Assembly: GCF_011045195.1 (NCBI RefSeq)
Contig: NZ_CP049199.1
Coordinates: 4,695,501-4,759,500 of the forward strand
From: Caulobacter soli
GTDB taxonomy: Bacteria > Pseudomonadota > Alphaproteobacteria > Caulobacterales > Caulobacteraceae
Length of the DNA: 64,000 bases
Direction: 5' to 3'
Below, in pieces: positions 6,999-14,941 of the stretch; positions within the stretch are counted from its first letter, which is position 1; each line of letters begins with the position of its first letter. The notes beneath the pieces are model-generated. The model searched no databases and was not told the DNA's origin. It saw only the letters and a list, made by a program, of their open reading frames with translations. Both the position numbers and the translations under genes were made by a program.

Positions 6999-8744
6999 AT
7001 GACCTATCGCGCGCCCGTCCGCGACCTCGCCTTCGCCCTGAAGCACGTGGCCGGCTTCGACCGCCTGGCCGCCGCCTTCCCGGAGGCCGACGCCGACACC
7101 GTGGAGGCCGTGCTGCAGGCCGCGGGCGTGTTCGCCAGCGAAGTATTGGCCCCGCTCAACCGGGCCGGCGACCTGGTCGGCGCCAAGCTGGAGAACGGCG
7201 TGGTGCGCAGCGCCCCCGGCTTCGCCGACGCCTATCGCCAGTTCGCGCAGGACGGCTGGACCAGCCTGGCTGCCGCGCCCGAGCATGGCGGCCAGGGCCT
7301 GCCCAAGACCCTGGAAGTGGCGGTGCTGGAAATGGTCCAGGCCGCCAACATGGCGTTCGGCCTGTGCCCGATGCTGAGCCTGGGCGCCATCGAGGCCCTG
7401 ACCCATCACGGCTCCGAGCGCCAGAAGGCGCTGTACCTGCCCAAGCTGGTGTCGGGCGAATGGACCGGCACGATGAACCTGACCGAGCCCCAGGCCGGCT
7501 CGGACCTGGGCGCCCTGACGACGATGGCCACGCCGGACGGGAACGGCGGCTACACGATCTCGGGCCAGAAGATCTTCATCACCTGGGGCGATCACGACGC
7601 CGCCGACAACATCCTGCACCTGGTGCTGGCCCGCACGCCCGACACCCCTCCCGGCGTGAAGGGCATCTCGTTGTTCCTGGCTCCCAAGGTGATGGTGGCC
7701 GACGACGGCGCCCTGGGCGTGGCTAACGACCTGCGGGTCGGCGGGCTGGAGCACAAGCTGGGCATCCACGGCTCGCCCACCTGCGTGATGCTGTACGAGG
7801 GCGCCAAGGCCGAGCTGGTCGGCCAGCTGGGCTCGGGCCTGGCCCACATGTTCACGATGATGAACGCCGCGCGCCTGCAGGTCGGCGCCCAGGGCACCGC
7901 CATCGCCGAGCGCGCCTACCAGCAGGCGCTGGACTTCTCGCTGGAGCGCACCCAGGGCCGCTCGGCCTGGACCGGTGCCTACCCCTCGCGCCTCTACGAC
8001 CACCCCGACATCCGCAAGACCCTGGTGCTGATGAAGGCCAAGATCGAGGCGGCGCGCGGGATCTGCCTGTCGACCGCCGTGGCCGCCGACCTGTCGACCC
8101 ACGCCGCCACCGAGGACGAGCGCGGCACCGCCAAGCTGCGCGAGGAGCTGCTGACCCCGATCGCCAAGGCCTGGTCCACCGACGTCGGCGTCGAGGTGGC
8201 CTCGCAGGGCGTGCAGATTCACGGCGGCATGGGCTTCATCGAGGAGACCGGCGCGGCCCAGCACTATCGCGACGCCCGCATCGCCCCGATCTACGAGGGC
8301 GCCAACGGCATCCAGGCCATCGACCTGATCGGCCGCAAGCTGGGTCTGTCGGAAGGCCAGGCGATCGCCGACCTGATGGACGACATGCGCGACACCCAGG
8401 AGGCCCTGGAAGCAGCCGGAGGCGACCTGGGCGGCGTGGCGCTGCGGTTCAAGGCGGCGCTGGACGCGGTGGGTTCGGCCACCGCCTGGCTGATCGAGCG
8501 CCGGGCCCGGGCCATGCCGGACGCCCTGTCGGGCGCCACGGCCTATCTGAAACTGCTGGGCGACACGGTCGGCGGCTGGATGCTGGCCAAGGGCGCCCTG
8601 GCCGAGCCGGAGGGCCTGCGGCTGGCGCTGGCGCGGGTGTATGGCGAGAACGTGCTGGCCACCGTGCCCGGGCAGGTGGCGGCGGTTACCGGTGGGTCAG
8701 CCGACTTGGAAGTCTTCACGCCGGAGATGCTTGGCGCGCACTGA
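6999..8744 (+). CDS. Acyl-CoA dehydrogenase, DmdC-like (~580 aa class)
   Basis: A 581-residue flavoenzyme beginning MTYRAPVRDLAFAL, a start shared by the long acyl-CoA dehydrogenase subfamily that includes 3-methylmercaptopropionyl-CoA dehydrogenase DmdC. FAD and substrate motifs are present: GTMNLTEPQAGSDLG, KIFITWGDHD, GGMGFIEETGAAQHYRDARI and IYEGANGIQAIDLIGRK, whose Glu is the expected catalytic base. A C-terminal helical extension typical of the subfamily follows. It introduces an alpha-beta double bond in an acyl-CoA; real substrate unknown. It is divergent from the YceI gene and its stop adjoins a palindromic repeat. Confidence 0.9.
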   Translation: MTYRAPVRDLAFALKHVAGFDRLAAAFPEADADTVEAVLQAAGVFASEVLAPLNRAGDLVGAKLENGVVRSAPGFADAYRQFAQDGWTSLAAAPEHGGQGLPKTLEVAVLEMVQAANMAFGLCPMLSLGAIEALTHHGSERQKALYLPKLVSGEWTGTMNLTEPQAGSDLGALTTMATPDGNGGYTISGQKIFITWGDHDAADNILHLVLARTPDTPPGVKGISLFLAPKVMVADDGALGVANDLRVGGLEHKLGIHGSPTCVMLYEGAKAELVGQLGSGLAHMFTMMNAARLQVGAQGTAIAERAYQQALDFSLERTQGRSAWTGAYPSRLYDHPDIRKTLVLMKAKIEAARGICLSTAVAADLSTHAATEDERGTAKLREELLTPIAKAWSTDVGVEVASQGVQIHGGMGFIEETGAAQHYRDARIAPIYEGANGIQAIDLIGRKLGLSEGQAIADLMDDMRDTQEALEAAGGDLGGVALRFKAALDAVGSATAWLIERRARAMPDALSGATAYLKLLGDTVGGWMLAKGALAEPEGLRLALARVYGENVLATVPGQVAAVTGGSADLEVFTPEMLGAH

Positions 8745-8862
8745 CTTGCCCCCACCTGACCGCTTCGCGGTCTGTCCGCCCCCGTAGGGGGCGGAGGCTT
8801 CAACGAGCGGCTCTTCCCCCTCTGGGGGAAGACGACCGCGAAGCGGTCCGTAGGGGGCAAGT
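8744..8862. repeat. Palindromic intergenic repeat, family C (ACTTGCCCCC type), copy 1
   Basis: An inverted repeat whose outer arms are ACTTGCCCCCACC...GACCGC and GCGGTCCGTAGGGGGCAAGT, with inner hairpins GACCGCTTCGCGGTC, CCGCCCCCGTAGGGGGCGG and CTTCCCCCTCTGGGGGAAG. The same arrangement recurs at 59105-59231 and 62575-62694. It starts at the stop codon of the acyl-CoA dehydrogenase and fills the gap to the convergent peroxiredoxin gene, where it could act as a two-way terminator. Confidence 0.9.
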
Positions 8863-8880
8863 GTTTACCGATGAAGCGGC

Positions 8881-8908
8881 CGGGGACACACGCATGCGTG
8901 TGTCCCCG
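8881..8908. repeat. Perfect 28-bp palindrome (GGGGACACAC type)
   Basis: The arm CGGGGACACACGCA is followed directly by its exact reverse complement, giving a 28-bp perfect palindrome 12 bp past the peroxiredoxin stop. A near-identical palindrome is at 63868-63893 and an isolated half-site (GGGGACACACAC) at 52707-52718, so this is a dispersed motif. It may serve as a transcript-end hairpin for the peroxiredoxin gene. Confidence 0.85.
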
Positions 8909-8919
8909 ATCGTAAATCC

Positions 8920-9402
8920 CTACAACTGACCCAGCATGTAGTCCGCCGACGAGACCTTGAATTCCCCGCCCTCTTCGACGTTCAACGTCTGCACGACGCC
9001 GTCCTTGGCGATCAGCGAGTAGCGCTGCGAGCGCAGGCCCATGCCGAACTTGGAGCCGTCGAACTCCAGGCCGATGGCGCGGGTGAAGTCGCCGTTGCCG
9101 TCGGCCAGCAGGACCACCTCGTCGGTGATGCCTTGGTCGGCGCCCCAGGCCTTCATCACGAACAGGTCGTTGACCGACACGCAGGCGATGACATCCACGC
9201 CCTTGGCCTTGAAGTCGGCGGCGTGATCCTTGAAGCCGGGCAGGTGCTTGGCCGAGCAGGTCGGGGTGAAGGCGCCGGGGACGGCGAACAGGGCGACGGT
9301 CTTGCCCTTGAACAGGTCGTCGGTCGTGACCGGGGCCGGGCCCTCGGCCGTGCTGGTCATGAAAGTCGCCGAAGGAAGCGTGTCGCCAACCTTGATCGCC
9401 AT
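8920..9402 (-). CDS. Peroxiredoxin (Prx5 type)
   Basis: A 160-residue thiol peroxidase starting MAIKVGDTLPSATF. The peroxidatic cysteine is Cys49 in PGAFTPTCSAKHLPGF, and a second cysteine, Cys74 in VIACVSVND, is at the position often seen in Prx5 proteins. LRSQRYSLIAKDGVV matches the conserved C-terminal region with its Arg. It reduces peroxides using glutathione, glutaredoxin or thioredoxin in the cytoplasm. The start chosen is the ATG at 9400-9402; an upstream in-frame extension of 29 residues is not family-like. It is divergent from the AlgH-like gene. Confidence 0.93.
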   Translation of the reverse strand: MAIKVGDTLPSATFMTSTAEGPAPVTTDDLFKGKTVALFAVPGAFTPTCSAKHLPGFKDHAADFKAKGVDVIACVSVNDLFVMKAWGADQGITDEVVLLADGNGDFTRAIGLEFDGSKFGMGLRSQRYSLIAKDGVVQTLNVEEGGEFKVSSADYMLGQL

Positions 9403-9537
9403 GTGCGGTGTCCTGTGCGTTGCCCGAGAAACGGAAAGTGAGCTTTGAAAGCGCGCAACGGAGATAAAGCCGCCCGACCCGATCGCCAAGGGAAGGTTGG
9501 ACTTGAAACCGTCGCGTTCCGACCCGATCCTCTGATC

Positions 9538-10122
9538 ATGGACTCAGCGCGCACGGATCATGGAGCTTTCCTCGCCGGACAGATGCTGGTGGCCATGCCC
9601 GGCATCGAGGATCCGCGTTTCGAGCGCGCCGTGCTGTACGTCTGCGCCCACGACGCCGAGCAGGCCATGGGCTTGGCCGTCAATCGCCCGGTCGAGGGCC
9701 TGACCCTGTTCGAACTGCTCAACAATCTGGGCGTCGCGCCCGAGATCGAGGCCGGCGGCGACCTGGTGATGCTGGGCGGTCCGGTCGAGCGCGAGCGCGG
9801 CTTCGTGCTGCACACCGACGACTACACCTCGCCCGACTCCACCGTGCCGGTGGCCGACGGCCTGGCTCTGACCGTCACCCGCGACGCCCTGGACGCCCTG
9901 GGCAGCAAGGTCCGCCGCCCTCGCCACGCCATCCTGGCCCTGGGCTATTCCGGCTGGGGCCCCGGCCAGTTGGAGCAGGAACTGCGCGACAATGTCTGGC
10001 TGATCTGCGACGCCGACGAAGCCCTGCTCTTCGGCGACGACTACGACAACAAATGGACCATGGCCTTGGCCAAGATCGGGATCACCGCCGATCATCTGTC
10101 GTCTCAAGCCGGGAGAGCTTGA
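9538..10122 (+). CDS. YqgE/AlgH family protein (UPF0301)
   Basis: A 194-residue protein covering the whole YqgE/AlgH family: LAGQMLVAMPGIEDPRFERAV at the N-terminus, HDAEQAMGLAVNRP, GGPVERERGFVLHTDDY and GYSGWGPGQLEQELRDNVW. The biochemical role is not established; AlgH was linked to alginate regulation in Pseudomonas, but the family is broadly distributed and crystal structures show no catalytic site. The ATG at 9538 precedes the conserved start. It is followed by a rho-independent terminator at 10137, so the unit is likely monocistronic. Confidence 0.93.
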   Translation: MDSARTDHGAFLAGQMLVAMPGIEDPRFERAVLYVCAHDAEQAMGLAVNRPVEGLTLFELLNNLGVAPEIEAGGDLVMLGGPVERERGFVLHTDDYTSPDSTVPVADGLALTVTRDALDALGSKVRRPRHAILALGYSGWGPGQLEQELRDNVWLICDADEALLFGDDYDNKWTMALAKIGITADHLSSQAGRA

Positions 10123-10136
10123 ATAAACGATCCAGC

Positions 10137-10163
10137 AAACCCGAGGCCGAAACCTCGGGTTTT
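10137..10163 (+). terminator. Rho-independent terminator after the AlgH-like gene
   Basis: A 10-bp stem (AAACCCGAGG paired with CCTCGGGTTT), a 6-base loop (CCGAAA) and a run of T, 14 bp past the stop codon. This is a classic intrinsic terminator. Confidence 0.9.
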
Positions 10164-10289
10164 CCCCGATAATACTGAACGCCTGAAGCGGATATAGTCC
10201 GCCAAGGTCACGCTGTTGCTTTTCCAAGCCGTCACTGGGGGTCCCGGCTCGTTCGCGCATGCGAGACGTGTGGGTTCAGGACAGTGGGC

Positions 10290-11036
10290 ATGGCTTACCT
10301 GCGTCTCTCACCAGTCTCGAACGACAACTGGGCGACCCGGGACGCGCGCAACCCGCCGCCGGAGACTTGGGGCCAGCGCCGCTACGGGGCGATGCCGCCC
10401 CCTCGGCGCAGCGGCGCCGGCCATCTGCTGGCGGGCCTGATCGCCATCCCCCTGGGCGTCTGGGGCCTGTGGCTGCTGCTGGGAACCGAGACGCCCGAGC
10501 CCGTGGCCCGCCCCCTGGTGTTCCAGGTGCCGCCGCCCGACACCGTCGTCACCACGGCCGGTCCGCGCGGGCTGAGGATCGTGCTGACCCAAAACGCCGC
10601 CCCCGTCAGCCATCCCGAGACCTGGGGCGCGCTGCCCACGGCGGTCAGCGCCCCGGTGGTCGCCTCGCCCTTGGCCGACGCCGCGCCGCCGGAAGACGCC
10701 ACGGCCTGTCGCGACGCCTCGACCCTGGCGGCGCAGATGACCTGCATCGATCCTGGCCTGCGCGAGGCCGAGCAGCGCATGACGGCAGCCTATGAGGCGG
10801 TGCTGGCGGCGGGGGTCTCCCCGGCCGTCCTGGGCCGCTCCCAGGCGCGCTGGCTGGCCACGCGGGACGAGATGGCCCAGTCCTCGCCGGAGGACCTGCT
10901 GACGGCCTATCAGCAGCGGGAAAGCCAGCTTCGCAGCTTCGCGGCGGCGTTGGAGCTACGGGCGGGGTCGGTGGGCCAAAATCCTCCCCCCGTGGGGGAG
11001 GCGATCGCGAAGCGATCGGTGGGGGGATATGGCTGA
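10290..11036 (+). CDS. Membrane-anchored LprI-like (DUF1311) protein with repeat-derived C-terminus
   Basis: A 248-residue protein. A Pro/Arg-rich cytoplasmic N-terminus is followed by one membrane helix (about residues 45-65, LLAGLIAIPLGVWGLWLLLG), a linker, and a LprI/DUF1311-like domain (about 138-205: CRDASTLAAQMTCIDPGLREAEQRM, then SQARWLATRDEM). LprI domains inhibit lysozyme in some bacteria, so a periplasmic envelope role is plausible. The last ~19 residues (QNPPPVGEAIAKRSVGGYG) are translated from the palindromic repeat at 10981-11096 and are unlikely to belong to the original domain. The ATG at 10290 was preferred over a GTG at 10284. Confidence 0.75.
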   Translation: MAYLRLSPVSNDNWATRDARNPPPETWGQRRYGAMPPPRRSGAGHLLAGLIAIPLGVWGLWLLLGTETPEPVARPLVFQVPPPDTVVTTAGPRGLRIVLTQNAAPVSHPETWGALPTAVSAPVVASPLADAAPPEDATACRDASTLAAQMTCIDPGLREAEQRMTAAYEAVLAAGVSPAVLGRSQARWLATRDEMAQSSPEDLLTAYQQRESQLRSFAAALELRAGSVGQNPPPVGEAIAKRSVGGYG

Positions 11037-11096
11037 GCGGGCGGATCATTCCCCCCTCCGTCGGCTGCGCCGACACCTCCCCCACGGGGGGAGGAT
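10981..11096. repeat. Palindromic intergenic repeat, family B (CCTCCCCC type), overlapping a gene end
   Basis: Outer arms ATCCTCCCCCCGTGGGGGAGG and CCTCCCCCACGGGGGGAGGAT enclose GATCGCGAAGCGATC and CGTCGGCTGCGCCGACA hairpins. The same modules, in opposite orientation, make up 55661-55793. This copy spans the 3' end of the LprI-like gene (stop at 11034-11036) and reaches to 8 bp before the end of the convergent EAL gene. Confidence 0.9.
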
Positions 11097-11103
11097 CTAG
11101 AGA

Positions 11104-12771
11104 CTACCCCCGCGCCTTCACCGGTGCGGCGCCGTCGACATAGGCCTCGTTCAGATAGACCTCGGCCTCCTGCGGCGACAGGGCTGGCGCGTAGCCGAAG
11201 CCCTGGCCGTAGTCGCAGCCCAGAGATTGCAGGGCGCGGGCCATCTCGGCGTTCTCGACGCCCTCGGCGACGACTTCCAGATCCAGGTCCTGGCCCAGCT
11301 TGACCACCGAGCGGACGATCTTGGCCGAGCCGGCGTTGCTGCCCATGGTCCGCACGAAGTAGCGGTCGATCTTCAGCGTGTCGAACGGCAGGCGCGTCAG
11401 GTACGACAGCGACGAGAAGCCGGTGCCGAAGTCGTCCAGCGCCAGGCCGGCGCCGGCGTCGCGCAGGGTCTTGAGGATCACCGCGGCCCGTTCGGGATCG
11501 CGCATGATGTCGCTTTCGGTGACTTCCAGCTTCAGGGCGCCGCGCGGCAGGTCGTGCTCCTTGAGCACCTGGCGCACGTCGTGGACCAGGCCGGGGCGAT
11601 CGATCTCGCCGGTCGACAAGTTGACGCTGACGGTCAGGGCGCCGACGGCCGGGTGCGAGCGGCGCCAGGCCGCCAGCTGGCGAGCCGAGGTGCGCATCAT
11701 GTGCTCGCCCAGCTCGCTCATCAGGCCCATCTCCTCCACCAGCGGGAGGAACTCGTCGGGCGGCAGCATGCCGCGACGCGGATGGATCCAGCGGGCCAGG
11801 GCTTCGAAGCCCGACAGGGCGCCGGTCGACAGGCGCACGACAGGCTGGAAGTAAGGGGTGATCTCGCCGCGACCGATGGCGCCGCGCAGATCGGCCTCCA
11901 GGGCCAGGCGCGACAGGCCGTCGGTCTCCATCGAACGACCATAGGCGGCGGCGCTGCCACGGCCGTTGGCGGCGGCGGCCTCGACGGCCAGTTCGGCGCG
12001 GCGCAGCAGCTCGGCCGCCTCGGGCGCGTCCTCGCCGCCCTCGGCCGAGACCGCGCCGATCGACAGGGTCGGGTGGATGTCGAAGCCGGCCACCCGCAGG
12101 GGCTGCTCCAGGGCGTTGCGCAGCAGCTCGGCGGGCTCGAAGCCGGCCGGGTCGCACAGCACCGCGAACTCGTCCTCGCCGATCCGGCCCAGCAGCGAGT
12201 CCGACGGGAAGGCGGCGGCCAGGCGCGAGCCCAGGGCGGCCAGCACCAGGTCGGCGCGCTCGTGGCCCAGGGCCTCGTTCAGGCGGCGCAGGCGGTCGAC
12301 GTCGGCGACCACCAGCTCGTGCATGCCGGACTTGGCCAGACGCTCGCGGGCCTGGGCGATGAAGCTCTTGCGGTCCAGCAGGCCGGTCAGGGTGTCGCGT
12401 TCGGAGGCGGCGAACTTGACCTCGGGGGCGATGACGCCGGCGGCGCGCACCCCGTCTTCCAGCCAAGTCCCGCGCCAGATGCAGATCTCGCCGTTGCGCA
12501 TGCGCAGGCGGGCGACGATCTCGCTGCCCGGCTCCCGCACCTTGAGGATGTCTTCGGCCTGGGCGCGGTCCTGCGGCAGGGTCAGGGCGCGGAAGGCGGC
12601 GGAGGAGCAATCCGGGGCCAGCGGACCCAGGCCCAACGCCCGCGCCGCGCCGTTGACGCGCAGACGGTCGATCTCGGGTTCCCAGAGCCAAAGCGCGACT
12701 TCGGCGGCGCCCAAGGCCTCGAGCGTGGCCGTGGCGTCCCATACGCGTCGCTGACTAATCTTGAACGACAT
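11104..12771 (-). CDS. PAS-GGDEF-EAL protein, probable c-di-GMP phosphodiesterase
   Basis: A 555-residue cytoplasmic protein. Residues ~15-120 look like a PAS/sensor domain, ~126-290 a GGDEF domain and ~300-545 an EAL domain. The GGDEF signature reads GRIGEDEF, so the second Gly is Glu and cyclase activity is unlikely. The EAL domain keeps its key residues: GFEALARW, VSVNLS, KLEVTES, ALDDFGTGFSSLSYL, LKIDRYF and VVAEGVEN. It should hydrolyse c-di-GMP, with the degenerate GGDEF perhaps sensing GTP. The ATG before SFKISQRRV was chosen; an upstream in-frame start at 12798 would add 9 residues. Alphaproteobacteria often carry such a gene near thrC, M16 and GNAT genes, as here. Confidence 0.93.
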   Translation of the reverse strand: MSFKISQRRVWDATATLEALGAAEVALWLWEPEIDRLRVNGAARALGLGPLAPDCSSAAFRALTLPQDRAQAEDILKVREPGSEIVARLRMRNGEICIWRGTWLEDGVRAAGVIAPEVKFAASERDTLTGLLDRKSFIAQARERLAKSGMHELVVADVDRLRRLNEALGHERADLVLAALGSRLAAAFPSDSLLGRIGEDEFAVLCDPAGFEPAELLRNALEQPLRVAGFDIHPTLSIGAVSAEGGEDAPEAAELLRRAELAVEAAAANGRGSAAAYGRSMETDGLSRLALEADLRGAIGRGEITPYFQPVVRLSTGALSGFEALARWIHPRRGMLPPDEFLPLVEEMGLMSELGEHMMRTSARQLAAWRRSHPAVGALTVSVNLSTGEIDRPGLVHDVRQVLKEHDLPRGALKLEVTESDIMRDPERAAVILKTLRDAGAGLALDDFGTGFSSLSYLTRLPFDTLKIDRYFVRTMGSNAGSAKIVRSVVKLGQDLDLEVVAEGVENAEMARALQSLGCDYGQGFGYAPALSPQEAEVYLNEAYVDGAAPVKARG

Positions 12772-12814
12772 GCCCTGATCCCGCGCCCGAAGGCACAACG
12801 TCCGGGCGAACGCG

Positions 12815-13393
12815 CTAACTTGGCGCGACCATCCCGAACAGACGATGATCTCGCCACTCGCCGTTAATTTTCAGATAAGCGGGCGCATATCCCTCTTCCG
12901 CGAAGCCGGATTTCAGCAAAACGGCGGCTGAAGGCTCGTTTTCCGGCATGCAGGCGGCCTCCAGCCGATGCAGCGCCAATTCGCCGAACGCGAAGTCGAT
13001 CGCCGCCCGAACCCCGTCCTGCATATAGCCTTGGCGCGCATGGGGCTGACCGATCCAGTAGCCCATCACCCCGCTCTGGGCGACGCCGCGACGGATGTGG
13101 AACAGTCGCACCCCGCCGATCAGCGTCGCATCGTCGCGGCGGAACATGAAGAACGGGAAAGCCTCGCCGGTCTCCAGCTCGCGCGCGTAGGCGTTGAGCC
13201 GGGCGCGGAAGGCCGGACGGGTCAGGTCGTCCTCGGGCCAGCTGGGCTCCCACGGCTGGAGGAACGCCGCCGAGCGGGCGCGCAGCTCGGCCCAGGGCTT
13301 GTAGTCGTGCAGCCGGGGCAAGCGCAGGAACACCTTCTGGCCTTCGAGGCGGGGTCCCTGGTCAGTCTGGAAAAGGCGGAGAAAGGCGGTCAA
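12815..13393 (-). CDS. GNAT acetyltransferase, RimJ/RimL-like
   Basis: About 192 residues. The body matches ribosomal-protein-alanine N-acetyltransferases: VFLRLPRLHDYKPWAELR at the N-terminus, a HARQGYMQDGVRAAIDFAF acetyl-CoA loop, LHRLEAACMPENEPSAAVLLKSGF and an EWRDHRLFG end. Such enzymes acetylate protein N-termini or related amines; the target is unknown. There is no ATG at a suitable place. I chose TTG at 13391-13393 ahead of TAFLRLFQ, but TTG at 13430-13432 and a GTG further upstream (preceded by AAGG) are also in frame. The gene is divergent from the beta-lactamase-like gene. Confidence 0.82.
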   Translation of the reverse strand: MTAFLRLFQTDQGPRLEGQKVFLRLPRLHDYKPWAELRARSAAFLQPWEPSWPEDDLTRPAFRARLNAYARELETGEAFPFFMFRRDDATLIGGVRLFHIRRGVAQSGVMGYWIGQPHARQGYMQDGVRAAIDFAFGELALHRLEAACMPENEPSAAVLLKSGFAEEGYAPAYLKINGEWRDHRLFGMVAPS

Positions 13394-13690
13394 GCGGGGG
13401 TTCTCGTTGAGGGGCGCACCTTCGAGCGTCAACGCGCCGGAGGCAAGAGGGTCGCGCCTCACCTTCGCCCTCAAGCGAACCCAGCTTGTCGCGGCGCGGC
13501 AAAAGCGTAGGACACAGCGTTCATCACTCGCGGCGCGGATTCGACGCCCAGCGACGTCGGCCCGCCGACGTCGCGACCCACTACAAATGATATTCGGCGG
13601 AAGAGACGGCTGACCCACCTCGACAACACTCCCCAGGACGGCCCCCAACGGCCGCGTTGGCGCGATTGGCGGCTGGCCGTCGCCGGTCTC

Positions 13691-14917
13691 GTGATCATCA
13701 TCCTGCTGGCCTGCGTGGTCATGCTCGGCGTGAAGGCCTCGCACCGCTCGCAGGCCTCGACGGCCGGCCAGTTGGTCGCCGCCGCCGCGCCGCCGCTGGT
13801 CCTGCCGCTCGAGCCCGAGACCTGGCGCGGCCAGATCGACTATCGCGGCCTGGACGCCCGCATCAGGACGATGATGGCCGACAAGACCATGGAGGGTCTG
13901 GCGATCGCCGTGGTCGAGAACGGCCGCCTGTCGTTCGTCCAGGGCTACGGCCGCACCCAGCCGGACGGCGAGAAGGTCGACGCTGACACCCTCTTCCGCT
14001 GGGCGTCGCTGTCCAAGACCGTGGCCGGCACGCTCAGCGCCCGCCTGGCGCGGGACGGGGCGTTCTCGCTGAACGATCCGCTGGGCAAGTTCGACACCAG
14101 CCTGCGCCTGCCCGGCGACGCCCAGAACACCCTGACGGTCGAGCAACTGCTGTCCCAGCGCACGGGCCTGCCGCGCAACGCCTATGACGGCTGGCTGGAG
14201 GGCGGACGCGATCCCAAGGAGATCCGGGCCAGCCTGGCGGCCGTGCCGCCGCAGTGCCCGCCCGGCACCTGCCACAGCTACCAGAACATCGCCTACGACA
14301 CGATCCGCGAGGTCGTGCAGACCACCACCCACCAGTCCTACGCCGAGGTGGCCCGCCACCGCCTGTTCCTGCCCCTGGGCATGACCAGCACGACCATCGG
14401 CATCGACGGCCTGCGCGGCGCCAAGCACTGGGCGCGGCCCACCCGCGGCGGCCGCACCATCCCCCTGGTCGAGGCCTATTACCGGATCCCGGCGGCGGCC
14501 GGCGTCAACTCCAACATCGTCGACCTGGCGCGGTGGATGCAGGCGCAGATGGGCCAGGCGCCCGCCGTGCTGCCCGCCGAGGTGCTGGGCGACATCCAGC
14601 GCCCGCGCGTCAACACCGGCCGGCCCTACGGCAATTCGCCCCTGGGCCGCTCGCTGGAACACCCCGGCTATGGCCTGGGCATGCGCAGCTTCACCTACAA
14701 GGGCCACCGGCTGATCGGCCACAGCGGCGCGGTGGACGGCTATCGCTCGACCATGATGTTCGACCCCGCCACCAAGACCGGCGTGGTGATGCTGTGGAAC
14801 AGCGAAGGCAGCCTGCCCTTCAAGCTCCAGGCCGAGATCTTCGACAGCAATTACCACCTGCCGTTCACCGACTGGCTGCAGCTGAAGGGCGACGGGGCCA
14901 CGACGATCGCGCCCTGA
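13691..14917 (+). CDS. Beta-lactamase-fold serine hydrolase (class C / esterase type), membrane-anchored
   Basis: A serine beta-lactamase-like hydrolase of 408 residues from the GTG at 13691. Active-site motifs: SLSKT (SxxK, in FRWASLSKTVAG), a Tyr motif YQNIAYD, and HSGAVDGYRS near the C-terminus as the third element. It has one N-terminal hydrophobic segment and should act in the periplasm on a beta-lactam, ester or D-amino-acid substrate. The GTG start lies inside the hydrophobic helix; in the same frame upstream there is WRDWRLAVAGL, with positive charges expected before a signal anchor, reaching back to a CTG at 13610 preceded by GGAAGAG. True translation may begin there. Confidence 0.85.
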   Translation: MIIILLACVVMLGVKASHRSQASTAGQLVAAAAPPLVLPLEPETWRGQIDYRGLDARIRTMMADKTMEGLAIAVVENGRLSFVQGYGRTQPDGEKVDADTLFRWASLSKTVAGTLSARLARDGAFSLNDPLGKFDTSLRLPGDAQNTLTVEQLLSQRTGLPRNAYDGWLEGGRDPKEIRASLAAVPPQCPPGTCHSYQNIAYDTIREVVQTTTHQSYAEVARHRLFLPLGMTSTTIGIDGLRGAKHWARPTRGGRTIPLVEAYYRIPAAAGVNSNIVDLARWMQAQMGQAPAVLPAEVLGDIQRPRVNTGRPYGNSPLGRSLEHPGYGLGMRSFTYKGHRLIGHSGAVDGYRSTMMFDPATKTGVVMLWNSEGSLPFKLQAEIFDSNYHLPFTDWLQLKGDGATTIAP

Positions 14918-14941
14918 TCGGCCGAGGAACGAGCCGGCGGC

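Noticed and set aside
11104..12771. Active diguanylate cyclase
   Set aside because: The signature is GEDEF instead of GGDEF, so only the EAL activity is predicted.
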